64,000 bases of DNA from Macrolepiota albuminosa (GCA_027475525.1 JAMWFC010000049.1:6370947-6434946), one strand, 5' to 3'. Numbered from the stretch's first letter, positions 9,528 through 20,344 are shown. Numbers and translations: made by a program. The notes: generated by a model from the letters alone, not told the origin.

Positions 9528-10787
9528 GCGCTTGCATCGGGGGCTGTGGGGGGTTCCGCAGATCGAAGTGGGGTGGGGGGTCGCGGCAGAAGTTGGGCTC
9601 TGGAGGGGCCGGAGCAGTACCAGGGCAGGCATGGGCGCAGGACATTGCTCGTTGTTGCTGCGCATGAGCTCGTCGATGTAGCACAGTGTGTTGTCCATGC
9701 TAGGGGTGTCCGTGCAGGGTCTACCAGGGTTCGCCTGGGCTGGGGGTCGGGTGTTGTCCATTCGCAGGAGGGGTTCCAGGAGCCTCTGGGGCTGTCCCCA
9801 GGTCTTGAAGGTGCTAGGAACGGAGTTAGCCCTACGGCGAGTTGACAAGCCTACTGTGTGGGCAGCAGGCTGATTGAATAGCCCTCCCATCAGGTTAAGG
9901 GACCGTAGTATGGCTGAGGCATTTTGTTGCTCTTCCCGTTGTCGTTGCTCTATAGTGGGGGCCGCAGGAGTTGCCAGGGCTGGTTCCAGGGGTTCCCGCT
10001 GGATGTGAATCGAGCGGCCTGGGTCTGCAGGGTCGTTAAGGGGTCGAGGGGAGGGGGATGCGTGGACTTTGTCGAGCAGTTGTTGCAATTCTTTGTGGAG
10101 GATTGTGTTATGTCTATACTTTACCATAGTCTGCTCCGGGAGTTCTCCTTGCATAAGGCGATCCCCGAATTTGACCAAGCAATGGGCCCAGTCCTCTGGA
10201 GTGCCTGTGAAGTCGTCATGTCCGAATTCCATGAGTAGCGCCCTTGCCTGTTGCGTGAAGTCCTCTGGTGAGATCTTAAGTGAGCGGAGTACTTTGTCCC
10301 ATTGCCGTTCGTAGTCCTCGAGACGTCGTCGTCCCATTGGCGAGGGGGGAGTCCGAGTGGGTGGGGCAGCGGTTAGGTAGTGTCAAGGGAGATAGTCATA
10401 GTTGAGGGGTCCCCAGGGTTGGGGGGCAGGGCACTGGTAACCGTAGTAGGGGGTGGGTGCAAAGGGGCCCTTACTAGGGGGTACCGGGCGAGGTCTACTG
10501 GGGACTGGTGGTGTCTCCGGTAGGCCCCTGGGAATGCTCCAGTACGAGGGGACCTCCATGGGTCATGCCATGGCTAGGTTGGGCAGAGGGGCCCAGCTGG
10601 CTGAGGGCCCCAGATCATAGAGAGATGGGTCAGGGGCCCAGTAGCGGTGGAGGTATTGGGGTTTGTACGGGAGGGGTGGATAGGTGGGGCAAGGGGTCTG
10701 TGCGGGGTAGTGATCAGAGACCGGGTGCCCATAAGGGTCGGTCTGGTAGCTTGTGGGATAGTAAGTATGAGTATACGTAGCCATCAA
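9528..10787 (-). pseudogene. Gag N-terminal region, element 1
   Basis: The frame starts at ATG 10787, 18 nt after the primer site, with a Tyr/Pro-rich segment, and continues in the same frame to 9528, where the nested LTR begins. A TGA (10563-10565) and further stops before 10337 break it; from 10337 it is open for 270 codons. That part has a helical, charged block (DYERQWDKVLRSLKISPEDF, then PEDWAHCLVKFGDRLMQGELPEQT) and a Pro/Gln-rich linker. It would be the matrix-like N-terminus of Gag. No enzymatic motif. The assignment rests on position and in-frame continuity with the capsid part. Confidence 0.7.
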
Positions 10788-10804
10788 GAACGGTGTAAGG
10801 AGGG

Positions 10805-10817
10805 AGTCTTGATATTA
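10805..10817 (-). promoter_or_regulatory. Self-priming primer-binding site of element 1
   Basis: Element-sense TAATATCAAGACT directly abuts the 5' LTR. It is exactly complementary to the LTR 13-mer AGTCTTGATATTA (complement of 11178-11190). That 13-mer starts 32 nt downstream of a TATA box, where the transcript should begin. This is the arrangement known from Tf1/sushi elements, in which the 5' end of the RNA folds back and primes its own reverse transcription. No tRNA-type TGG start is present. Confidence 0.85.
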
Positions 10818-11556
10818 TGTCAGGTTCTGCTGAGTCGGGGGCTTTCCAGGAAAGCAACGCCCTTACAATGCGGACTTGATCTACGGATACTCAGGTGTCT
10901 GGAACTCCGGGGCTAGGACTCCGGGGTTCAAGACGTGGACAGGGGTAACCCCAGGAGAGGGAACGGGGGTTTTGGGTTTCGGGTAGCTGAGGGTAGGGTG
11001 GGGGTCGAGTCGTGAACTGGGGGTTCTAAGATGAGACCGGGTCAACAAATTAAAAGTTGCAAAGTGCATACCAAACTTAGAGCATGCGATTATTCAAGCA
11101 TGCCAGTCAAAGCGTGCCAGTCAGTGCATACCAGTCAAGCAGAGGGCACGCAACAATTCAAGTAATCCAAGTTAATGTAATATCAAGACTAGCAAATACA
11201 ACAGGGAACTACGCTATAAGTACTACGGGACCAGGTCTCGGGGTTCTGGAGTGTCTGGGATGGGTTCCAGGAGTCATTGAGTAGCGGGCAGGGACTGTAT
11301 ACTTGGATCACGTGTGTGGGGCGCACGATCAATTAGCATGGAGGGAGCTGTGATGCGTGATGCATGATAGCTGGAAGCGAGTCGTGTGATCCGATCGTTG
11401 ATCGGGGCTGGTGGCAGCTGATGGCAGTCCTTGATGTGCGTGATGGCGGTGTCGGTAGTTGTGATGGTGGGGCGTGTCCTGTGGGGTTGGAGGGAGGGTC
11501 CCAGATGGTGTTCCGGGGGTGTTCCAGAGTGGATCCAGAGGGGAGGGGTCGTGACA
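10818..11556 (-). repeat. 5' LTR of element 1
   Basis: 739 bp, TGTCA...TGACA. Element-sense order: U3 11556-11191, inferred transcript start at 11190, R/U5 11190-10818. The TATA box (11215-11222) carries one substitution relative to the 3' LTR copy. TTTTC follows at 11557-11561. Confidence 0.93.
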
Positions 11557-11561
11557 TTTTC

Positions 11562-12010
11562 AATTTAGTTGAAAAGATCCTTGCTTCTTTCCTACAAACA
11601 GACAAGCCTGACAAGCAGCATGCTTAAAGGTGTTGGACATGGGCAGCGGTATTCCCAGCTTATGAAGCGCACCTTGACTATGTTTTCCCTTCATCGTCTC
11701 CTTCCTGTGGCAAGCAACTCATGTGTGTTCAAGCATATTCGCCAGATGACCATGACAAACAAAGGCAAGATGGACGATGGAGAAGTAAGCGTCCAATTTC
11801 ACGCTTCATATTCTGCTTTTGAATGTCAATGTTTTTATTACAGCAGGTTAATGATGATAACAATCAGGATACCTGAAACATGGAGGAACGCAGCGTTGTT
11901 ACAAATGTGAATTAAAAGGTAGGTTCTCCACTTGTTCTGTTGGTTGAGCCCAATTGCTGATTTCAGGGAGATCAGCACCTGAGACAAGTTCTTGTATATG
12001 CTTGTACATA
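11562..12010. other. Intergenic remnant, no supported gene
   Basis: AT-moderate DNA with a short plus-strand open stretch (about 11569-11790) that ends at a GTAAGC donor-like site. It could be an exon of a lost gene, but nothing recognisable is encoded. Confidence 0.4.
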
Positions 12011-13000
12011 CAGTCGAGGACAAGCAAACCCTACAAATGGGTTTCTGAGAGGTCTAGTCGGCAGATTCCCAAGATCTTAGTGACTCTGAGCTCAGATTAG
12101 CGAAAAATGCCAAAAAACACTTGTCCGAAATTTTTCCCACTACTTTTTGAGGTGGCCAAATTTTTTGGCCCAATTTACAAGAATCTATGTGCCTAAGAGA
12201 GCCTCAAGATGTATCATCGCAGACTGAGATACTGCTCGATGACCCTTCTGTTTGCGAACTGCCCATGCCACGGCCTTTCCCTTCAAGCCCAGATGATAAG
12301 CGCTCATAAATCGCCAAGTTCGGTTTATGAATTTCTTGATGACATCCATGGGACATGCATCAAGTGCTTCGAACGCAGCCATCTTTGCATCTTCAAATGT
12401 TCTTTAGGCTTCTCTCTGTACCTCTACTTTGCCCATCCCCAATACTGAAGAATTGAGTATTGAGAGGATGATATGAAGGTAAAGTAAAGACTCGCCATCT
12501 CAATGGGATTCAGCTCACAATGAAACTTGGGAAGGAAAATACATTCATGTCCGAGCCTTGACACTTGATTTGCGAAATCATCCTGCTTGATGTCCTGGTC
12601 TTTCTATTTCAAAGGCCTGAAGTGTTATATGAGTTTTTAGCCCACTTTCCCTTTGTCATCAAGGTGAACAGATAGCAAAAGTTGAAATTTTTTGTTGTTT
12701 GAGTCACTATCAAAACTTTTTTTTGTGTCACTTTGATCATTCTGACCCTGAATATATTACCGGAAACCATCTTTGTTAGATGAAAGGAATCAGTTGCCAT
12801 ATTTTTTGTAATTTTAGCTATTTTTTCAAGGGGCTGGCCAAATTTTTGAGGTCAAAAAATCAAAGCTATGATTGAGCAAAATGTGCTCGATAATTTCATG
12901 TCTAAGGAGTCTAAATAACACATTTTTACAGTTTCCCTGACTTTCCATTCATTGTGGCCGGTAGTCAGTTTGTTTGGTAGGGTTTGCTTGTCCTCGACTG
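12011..13000 (-). mobile_element. Internally deleted pogo/Fot1-like DNA transposon
   Basis: Perfect 24-bp terminal inverted repeats at 12011-12034 and 12977-13000, starting CAGTCGAGGACAAGCAAACC. TACATA flanks both ends (12005-12010 and 13001-13006), containing the TA expected for Tc1/mariner-pogo elements. Inside, a minus-strand stretch (12185-12382) resembles the C-terminal tail of fungal CENP-B/pogo-type transposases (FINRTWRFMSAYHLGLKGKA, then AWAVRKQKGHR). The DDE core and HTH domains are missing, so this 990-bp copy cannot move on its own. Confidence 0.8.
12185..12382 (-). pseudogene. Transposase C-terminal remnant (pogo-like)
   Basis: 65 codons with the motif pattern F-I-N-R-x-W-R-F-M-x-A-Y, G-L-x-G-K-A and W-A-V-R-K-Q-K-x-H-R, which I recall from agaric DDE-1 type transposases. 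It ends at the natural stop (12185). Everything upstream of this tail is gone. The enzyme would cut the inverted repeats and paste the element at TA. The identification is by recalled motifs only. Confidence 0.6.
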
Positions 13001-13117
13001 TACATAGTTTGTAAATCAAATGCGCAATTCTTATCTTGCATCTCTACAGCAGATTCAATCTTGATGTATCAATGCTTGTTACCATTCTTTCGATGCCGCC
13101 TCTCGTTGACCTCTTCA

Positions 13118-13490
13118 ATGTCCCAAACCGTCGATATCCCACGATCAATCAAGGATACCCTTGCGCAAGTGCAAGTTTGCGGCTATGATCATTAAGAGAA
13201 ACAAGCCGAAAGTCATCCTCGAGGAGATAGAGTGATTCGATGATATTAGAATTGAAGAATTGGCAGAAGGTGGAGCAGTGTGCCGAAATACTGTTGAAAT
13301 CTTGACCGATCTGGCTGAGCTGCCGGATCATTCGCCTCGTTATGTCTTGTTGTCGTATGAGTTGAACCACAGCGACGGCCGCAAATCATTCCCCCTCGTC
13401 CTCATCAACTGGGCACACATCACAAGTGAGATTAGTCTATTGTCTCTCTATGCCAGTGCTTTCCTCGATTTTCAGACGACGGTAAGCAAG
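13118..13490 (+). pseudogene. GMF (glia maturation factor/Aim7-like, ADF-H) pseudogene
   Basis: Starts at ATG 13118 with MSQTVDIPRSIKDTL. After a frameshift near 13165 it continues with MIIKRNKPKVILEEIE, a TGA (13233-13235), FDDIRIEELAE, and then the diagnostic block LPDHSPRYVLLSYELNHSDG and FPLVLINWA, then SLLSLYASAFLDFQTT before a GTAAGC donor. This order matches fungal GMF, an ADF-homology protein that debranches actin networks by acting on Arp2/3. The segment between strands 1 and 2 is shortened, an extra stretch lies before LPDHSP, and no last exon was found. Broken gene; family identification confident. Confidence 0.75.
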
Positions 13491-15440
13491 AATCACAGTT
13501 AAGGGCTTGAGGACACGTGGGATCCTTCCCAATTCATCGGCATGCCTTCACGCACCTTTTTTCTGTTCTCACCCCTTTCCTGCATTAACCTCGTTTCTTC
13601 AGCGGCCTGCTCGCTACAAATTTCTCATTACTCTTCACTTCCTCCGGAAGGTTAGACTCCTTTTGAGGACATGACTGTAGCCCTTCACAAGCTTCCAGTC
13701 CGCACGCTGGCTATTGACATATGTTTTTTTCCTGTCCCTCGCACGGTGCGAACGGTTGAAGTATCTACGATGATTCTACATAGGTCCTTGATAAGCGCGG
13801 CTCGATGGTTATCTACTTTGAACTGACTTCATTGCAGGGTACGTTTTCACTCTGATTAAATCTGAAAAGAAAACGAAGACAAACCTTAAATATAATCATG
13901 ACAGACGCCTCATATGATACACCACTGTTGTGGTCCTTATCGAGATGGCTCGAGTCTTATCTACCCGCCTGCCTGACCTTTTTTAGTGTAAGACCGGTGG
14001 CACATACGCGTCCACAATCTATGAAAATCAAATCTCCATTTTCATCTTGCCCGTTGTAGGTTACCCAGACTTGGCGATGAGTTACAACCATACCAGGGTA
14101 AGTCGTTTGTCACACATTAGTTGAATCAACAATCGACATGTACTTATAGAACATGCTAGACAAACTCCACGTCATATCACCTGCATGAGGCATTCCAGCC
14201 ATGCTGGTTCCAAAGACAGTGTCACTCGCACCACGAAAAGGTATGTTGATTTTTGATCCCATTTCCGTTTCGTTGGGCTTACGCATCAAATTTTTAAGAT
14301 TGTTATCGTTGTAAACCATCGGTGGCCTTCCACTTGTATTTCGTCCCACCCTCTCACGGTTGTTTATACGACCAATTTCATGCGCACGTTTCTCACCAGG
14401 GAGGATTTAAATAACGCACAGGTGGTGAAGTGTCACTATGTGAGCAATTCGTTGTCAATCTTTAAAACGGCGAGGATGTGATAACGTGACGTACGTTCTC
14501 AAGGGTTGTATGACTTTCATATGGCCAAACACTATCGGACGACTTTAAGAAACCAGGGAAAGCGACGACCAGCACCGTTAATAGAATACTCGCATGCAAC
14601 AACTAGCGGTCATGGCCAGGAAGATCAGCGAAGGATAAAGTATGATTGAAACCGTCAGGCGTTTCACAGAGACGAAATACACTGAAACATCAAGGCAGAC
14701 GCTGAATGTGTCATAAGGGTTTAATAAGATGAAATTTATGAAACAACTACACATGTATAGGTAAAAGATAGAAATCGAGGCTTGAAAAGCTTAAATCGTC
14801 CATTTCGGATGCTCGACGGGGCAAATTGGCTGTAACTGCCAGGCATTTCAAGGCCAAACGGCCTACAGAGCTATTATTTCTTTGCAGCTAAACAATAATT
14901 TCGCAGGAACCTGGAGGTATCCACGGATTGCACGAACATTCTTGCTGATGAAGCCTACTGTGTAGGCGGAGGTGGTAGCCCTTGCAGTAAAACCTATACA
15001 GTACAGAGTTGCGATTTCTGCTACGCAATCACACAGAGCCAAGGTATCGGTCAGGCGCAGCTAAACACACTTATCTTTTTATCAACCCAAACCGTGACTG
15101 GATCTCTGGGGAGAATCTTTGTGTGGAGTAAAAGTCATATGTGTCTCGGTTTCACGGTCATTACATTTGTTCTATTAAGTTGTACTTAGTCAAAGTAAAA
15201 TACATGCCCGTTTTCCGTAAGTCCTGGTAATTCAAAAATACCATATGTCGCCTACGCTTTTTTACCAGGACATGAGTTCCAGCGACAGATGGGGGCCGAA
15301 CAGGTTCAAGTTTAGTGTTCGAGCATCATCCCAACAATTGAATGCCTCGCACATCCCAGGTGGGTCCATTGAGGTTGAAAATGACTACAGTAACAGTCAG
15401 TGAGAAGAAGACAAAGCACAGCACTGTCACCATCCGCTAA
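13491..15440. other. Degraded intergenic DNA with unassigned coding scraps
   Basis: No gene can be supported. A 79-codon minus-strand open stretch (14110-14349) and several splice-like signals are present, but none matches a family I know. Confidence 0.4.
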
Positions 15441-15448
15441 ACTGTTGG

Positions 15449-15860
15449 CTAGGACGATCTTGTGGGAACTGATGTACTGAAAATACGTGGTATGCTGTGA
15501 ATAAAAGTCAGGGATTGAGGATTACAATGAACGAACAACCACTGAACCCTGAATCTTTCCGAGACAAGCTTGAGGAAGGTCCCCGCTGTCTGCATTCCAA
15601 GTAGCAATCGACTCTGCCTCAAGACCAAGCAGGAAGTGACGTCCTGGCTCATAATCGAGGCGGTGATAAACCGTCGATGAAGAGACACCTTTCCAAGAGT
15701 ACATAAAAGACTCTTTTTCACAAATACCGCCGCGAAAACAGTTTGACCATATGAACCAGTCGGCGCATGGATCCTCTCTGGCCGTTTGTAATTCAGAGTT
15801 CCCTGGTCAGATTGGACTTGATGATATGGAGAGCAATACGCAGTAACATCTTGTTAGATG
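15449..15860 (-). pseudogene. Unidentified gene remnant
   Basis: Overlapping minus-strand frames include a natural-looking segment (HRLDYEPGRHFLLGLEAES, then IATWNADSG) about 15530-15700, and TAYCSPYHQVQSDQGTLNYK followed by HAPTGSYGQTVF just upstream. The parts lie in different frames. The style recalls secreted beta-sandwich proteins of agarics, but the match is too weak to name a family. Confidence 0.25.
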
Positions 15861-15943
15861 CATCCTTGTATCACTCGCTAATTATAGATGAAATTTAGGG
15901 TGACAATTTCTATTGCATTATGGCGCTAGGATCACCTAGGCCT

Positions 15944-16120
15944 CTAGACCAGTGCCAGAGCCATACCAGCGACAACACCAATAACACCATTCAACGTGAA
16001 AAGGGTAAAGGCACCATTAGAATATGTAACGCCGGCGGCATTACTCGTCGAGGCCGAGGCCTGGGAGTCAGCAGAGGAGCCACTCATTGTCGTTACCGTA
16101 GACTGAGATAGGCGTAAACG
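15944..16120 (-). pseudogene. C-terminus of a Ser/Thr-rich GPI-anchored wall protein
   Basis: The frame ending at TAG 15944-15946 reads a Ser/Ala/Thr-rich stretch (SGSSADSQASASTSSNAAG), then a hydrophobic tail ending VIGVVAGMALALV. That is the layout of a GPI-attachment signal: small residues at the cleavage site, short spacer, hydrophobic end. Ser/Thr-rich sequence continues upstream to about 16280 in other frames, so the N-terminal part is lost or frameshifted. Such proteins sit in the plasma membrane or wall. Confidence 0.5.
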
Positions 16121-16359
16121 ATATGGCTGATTCTGTAGTCATCAGTGCAGGTCCCGGGCTTGATGTTGGAGAGGATGCTTGTGTCAGATCGTATGCTCGA
16201 GAGAGTTGAAGTAACGAGGGGAGTCGCCGACACGATGCGAGTGGAGTAAATGATGTTTCCAGTGGCGCTCGGGGAACTAACGGAGGGAGTAAGAGTCCCT
16301 CTCAGGAAAACCGCTCGGTGCTAATTAAAGCTTGGTAAAATAATAGCAGTTGGAAACTG

Positions 16360-16844
16360 CGTACCGTCGCGGATCCGTGCAAACATTTCCTGGCTCTCCC
16401 GATTGCCCATCTGTCCCTCAATCCCCCGCCGACGAGGCAGATTTTGCGCCTCATTTCCCGGGTACTGAACATGGTGCTTCTGTTCCGAATGCCGTTCCCG
16501 ATTTCCCATTTGTCCCTCAGTCCTTCACCGACCAGGCACACTATGTGCCGCCATGTGGTCATCGTGTACGTCTGATGACAACATCTCCTTTCCCTGCCGC
16601 TGCAGTCGCTGGCTCGCCCGTATGTTATGATTCCGACGGTTCACCCCTCTTCGTCGGCTCTGCCTGGTTTAAGAACACGCTCCAGCCCTGTCAGATCGGA
16701 CCTCATCTCCAGCCGTTTGCCTCGGTCGCTTATATTGGCAAGGAGCACCCGCACGACGGACGTTTTGACCTCCTCCCATTCGATCCACAGACGATGGAGT
16801 GGGTTCATACCTCGAAAGGTAAAATACCTCGGCGGAGATTCTAG
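16360..16844 (+). pseudogene. DM9/DUF3421-domain protein, truncated
   Basis: From about 16605 the frame reads DGSPLFVGSAWF, LQPCQIGPHLQPFASVAYIG, KEHPHDGRFDLLPFDPQTME, WVHTSKGKIP. This is one DM9 (DUF3421) repeat as found in fungi and animals, a mannose-binding type fold in studied cases. The family normally has two repeats; here a stop at 16844 follows the first. The first ATG in this frame is 16575. Upstream the frame holds two copies of an imperfect PDCPSVPQS/PDFPFVPQS-type repeat of about 80 nt. Probably a truncated gene. Confidence 0.6.
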
Positions 16845-16866
16845 CCCCTCTATCGAAAAAAATTGC

Positions 16867-16873
16867 ATAAATA
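16867..16873 (+). promoter_or_regulatory. Possible TATA box
   Basis: ATAAATA, 107 bp before the ATG at 16980, with a C/A-rich leader between. Placement fits a Pol II promoter for the small secreted ORF. Confidence 0.3.
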
Positions 16874-16979
16874 CCGCCAGAATGCAGGATGAGCTGCAGC
16901 ATTCCAATCTACTCTCATCGGAATGGACACACCACACCAACAAATCACACACTCAGCCTCACATTGACTCACTTGAACC

Positions 16980-17069
16980 ATGAAATTCAACACCATCGTG
17001 GTGGCCGTCATCTTCTTCCAGACGGCGTTCGCCGCACCTCATCTCAAGGCCCCGCCTCGGATCACATGA
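16980..17069 (+). pseudogene. Small secreted protein start (signal peptide)
   Basis: ATG at 16980 in a leader-like CA-rich context (TTGAACCATG). It encodes a clear signal peptide: Lys after Met, hydrophobic core VVAVIFF, then QTAFAAP with a likely cleavage after AFA. The frame stops after 29 residues (TGA), while another frame stays open a little further, so this is either a frameshifted start of a secreted protein or a relic. No mature domain can be recognised. Confidence 0.4.
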
Positions 17070-17314
17070 GCGAGGTTAGCTCTCTCGCTTCCGTGTAGCG
17101 ACAGGATACTAACTCCCCCTCGCGAAGCGCTCAACTGAGCACAATGAACCACACGTCATGGAGCAGCCGCAGGTTTTGCATCAGAATGAACCGAAGCTCG
17201 GGTGGACCCCCCCGCACAGCGTTCAATCTGTCCCCCGAGCGACTGGTCTGAGCCTCTTCTCCATAGCTACTGCCACTCCTTCATATACTCAACCACTTCC
17301 TCGTCTTCCCACGG

Positions 17315-17821
17315 CTATGACATGGTCTGACACAGTATGATGTGCCGGTGCTTCCCTCCGCCCTCTTCACTCGGTGCAAGTTTGGAATCCATAGCCGATG
17401 TGCACGGTTGGGACTGGGTCGCAAAACATCCGTGTCCAAAAGATGTATATGATCTCTTCATCTTCTTCCACATACCCAACTGACGGTATCCCTTCCTGCT
17501 CTCACTGGCATCAACATCAATACTGCTGTGCATGATGTGCGATGTTTGGTTAATGTCTTCCTGTTGCTTGTAGGCAACGACAACAGCGGCTGCGGGAGTG
17601 AGACTGGTGCTGGGATCGCTTGAGGCCTCGGATTGAGTAGAACGGGGGTTTCTCGAGTGTGAGCGACTGCGAGAAGATGAAGATGAACGGTCATTCAATG
17701 ACGAGGGTGCGCTGAGGTGGCATTGCTGGCAATATAAATTTGGAGAGGCCGGGTGAGATCTAGAAGGCGATTGTGAGGATGAAGATGGGAAGGGGTGACC
17801 TATTATTTGAAGATGCGACAT
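17315..17821 (-). CDS. Hypothetical Ser-rich protein
   Basis: 168-codon ATG-to-stop frame with long Ser/Arg-rich stretches (SSSSSRSRSHSRNPR). No known domain or transmembrane segment. A CXXC pair near residue 32 is not enough for a zinc site. Low complexity makes a chance open frame possible, so this is a weak call. Confidence 0.25.
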   Translation of the reverse strand: MSHLQIIGHPFPSSSSQSPSRSHPASPNLYCQQCHLSAPSSLNDRSSSSSRSRSHSRNPRSTQSEASSDPSTSLTPAAAVVVAYKQQEDINQTSHIMHSSIDVDASESRKGYRQLGMWKKMKRSYTSFGHGCFATQSQPCTSAMDSKLAPSEEGGGKHRHIILCQTMS

Positions 17822-18058
17822 TAGTGTAGGTTTAAGAGTGGTGGTAACAAAGAATAGTAGCCAAGTTGAAGAGGATTTAAGTAGACTTCAGTAAAACTGT
17901 GAAACGTGAAAAACAGCGACAGAGTAGTCAAAAAGAAGGGGAGAAATCATCAACACGAGGACATCAGCGCAGATGGCGTGACAAGTATCAAAACAAACAG
18001 CCACTAAAAAGGGATGCGTCAAAAGGCTCAGTAAAAATGAAGGAGAACTTAACAAGAC

Positions 18059-18301
18059 ATGCCCTTTAATTCTCTCAACCTCGCCCTGGTATTGACTTTC
18101 TTCCCTTTCTCGTCCGTAACACTAACCACACATTCCTCCGTATGCCCTCATTCTTCGGCACCTGGGCCGGCCCAGACCCATAAGGACGATCCCAAGGATC
18201 AAGGATTCTCTTCTAAATTTGGTGACAGCGGGAGCGTTTTATCGAAGCTCGATACAGAGGATACACGTCGTCAGACCAGGAACTTGAGCTGGGCGCAGTA
18301 G
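18059..18301 (+). CDS. Hypothetical short secreted protein
   Basis: 80-codon frame whose N-terminus looks like a signal peptide (MPFNSLNLALVLTFFPFSS), followed by a polar tail rich in Ser, Asp and Lys. No recognised domain. It overlaps a minus-strand Ser/Thr-rich frame. Could be a relic. Confidence 0.22.
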   Translation: MPFNSLNLALVLTFFPFSSVTLTTHSSVCPHSSAPGPAQTHKDDPKDQGFSSKFGDSGSVLSKLDTEDTRRQTRNLSWAQ

Positions 18302-20200
18302 TCTGACGCGGGGTTGATCCGAGGGTTACTGAAGGGCTTGAAGTAGAGCCGGCGAGAAACAGGGACGGTGTTAGGAGAGGGCACTGTGAAAGAGGAGGTA
18401 GGGGCAGATGTTGAGGGGGAAGTGGAAACGGAGGAGATTTCTGGTTTTGCAATTGTGACGATGTGGAATGACAATGTGGAAGGCCGATGGCGTAAAACAT
18501 TCCGTGGGCGTCTCTCTTTTTCCTTTTGTGCATGATTATTGTCCTTTTCTGGCATGATGGCATTTATCTGATGTCCCTTCCGATAGTCCAGGAGGGACTG
18601 CAAGCTTCTAGATCTACTCACTGTGTGCGCTACGGCTCCACGATCAACTTTCTGAGATCATCAATGTCTCACGTCCTATCTCCCCCGGTCCAAGTCGAGA
18701 GGGATCAGCGAATGTTTCGGATGGGTTCGGGTATAGTCAGGCGACGAGGCAGCGAGGGAGAATAGACGGGGACAGACTTCTGATAGTCATTGTTGTACAT
18801 TACGACTTGTGTATTTATGAGCAACGTAGGTGCGCGCGATCTCTAATGGGGAACCACGTCCGGTCCAGATTGGGAACAGTAGTACCGGTGCCGCGTTCCC
18901 GAGCGCTGTACTCAATAGTGGAGTGGCGTAGGTCCTGCAAATGACGGGCATTGTACGTCGTCTTTGTGATTTACTGAATTTTTCTGATTTCAAAATAGAC
19001 TACGTACCGTACACAACGCCACTGAACTTGATGATAACCCTTGACGATCGCACCCTCTTGACCTCACTATTCCACCATCAAACGACAACACCGCCAGCTT
19101 TTGTACCGGCGTAATGAATCCTTCGATTCCATGGAGCGTGCCCGTGCGCAGTCGTATGATGAGTTTGGTGTGCATCCTGGGCCTCAATATGGAGACTGCT
19201 GCGAGGTCTGCGAGGATTGGGTCGTGGCGGCATTCTGAACGTTGCAGTCATGGGTAGCGTTAGTCTTTTTTGTGTGCGACTCGGCAAGCAAGTTTGTCAC
19301 GCGTGTCAATCCAGAATTGCTTACAAGCCTCAGTTAGCATAAGAGACCCTTGGTTCTTCCTCTTGCCCGAGAATAAAATGATGCCACAGTTCTGGATCAA
19401 GACGAACCCTTGTATGCACGCAGCGAATGTTTTGGTCATCTAGGGCGTGTCTTTGATCTCCGTTCTGTTAATCTGAGTTGACTAGATATGTAGTTCACAT
19501 CTTAAAATCAACATCAAGTTCTCCTTAACCCAGATAGTGGAAATCACCCCAAAATCGGCTACTCGGAACTCGCGTCAACATCCCAGTTTGAATTCATAGA
19601 CTCGGAGCGTACTTTGTTAAGATTCCGGGACATCATTCTATCTTGTCTTCCGAGGACCGACGCCTAGTCCTTGATACGCCCTACGATAGACAAAACAGAC
19701 ACTGCGGCGTCAGGCTCGGATCGAAATTGAATGAGTGCTACAGTTCTAATTCAAACTTTGTAGGTATCTCATTCGATCCTGCGTGCTGTTAGAGTTCTGA
19801 TTTGTGAACAAATGTTCCTGTTCTCACAGGCAAGAGACGCAGATGAGAAGTTGCTATACTTATCGAGACTCGAGAGGTTGATGTTATACGCTTACAAATC
19901 TTATAATTAAATCCGCTGAAAAGATCACTGAATTTACAAGAACCTTGACCGACTCACTGCGATGGTTTTGTTCTTTTTTCTCTTTGCGAGACACGTCCCA
20001 GAAAAGAAACATCCTGCATTCACACCACAAAGAGATTGAGGATTCCCTATCCGGGTTAGTCTTTTTTTTCAAGCACAAAAGTGACGGTCAAAAGCAACTT
20101 TGAGACACCGAAAACGAACTAAGTATTTATCGACAAACCAAACCATGTTACTATACGTTTCTGATTTCCACCGTTCAAAATGAGCATGCGCGCCCACATA
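18302..20200. other. Gene-poor DNA
   Basis: Only short frames. A plus-strand exon-like segment at 19079-19225 (QRQHRQLLYRRNESFD, then a CCEVCEDW end) shares a first part with 40770-40826; see findings. Otherwise nothing recognisable. Confidence 0.4.
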
Positions 20201-20344
20201 CAAGTCCCACCCTATATCCGCCCACTCACCCGCAGACTTTCAAGACCCAAGCCATGGCCTTGGATTTTGGAAGGAGATGGGAGATGTTCGACTTTGAACA
20301 ATCAGTACGTCCTGGGCATTTGATGGCTTACTGAGCTGTGTGGA

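Larger units (their letters stand above)
271..11556 (-). mobile_element. Full-length chromodomain Ty3/gypsy LTR retrotransposon (element 1)
   Basis: Complete element read on the minus strand: 5' LTR 10818-11556, primer site 10805-10817, gag about 10787-7232, pol (protease x2, RT, RNase H, integrase, chromodomain) about 7225-2985, an antisense gene 1120-2569, polypurine tract 992-1005, 3' LTR 271-991. Both LTRs run from TGTCA to TGACA. The 5-bp target duplication TTTTC is at 266-270 and 11557-11561, so the copy inserted as a unit and both borders are intact. It is decayed: nonsense codons, several frameshifts, and an LTR of another family inserted in gag. The integrase-linked chromodomain and self-priming site place it near the Tf1/sushi chromoviruses. 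Confidence 0.95.
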
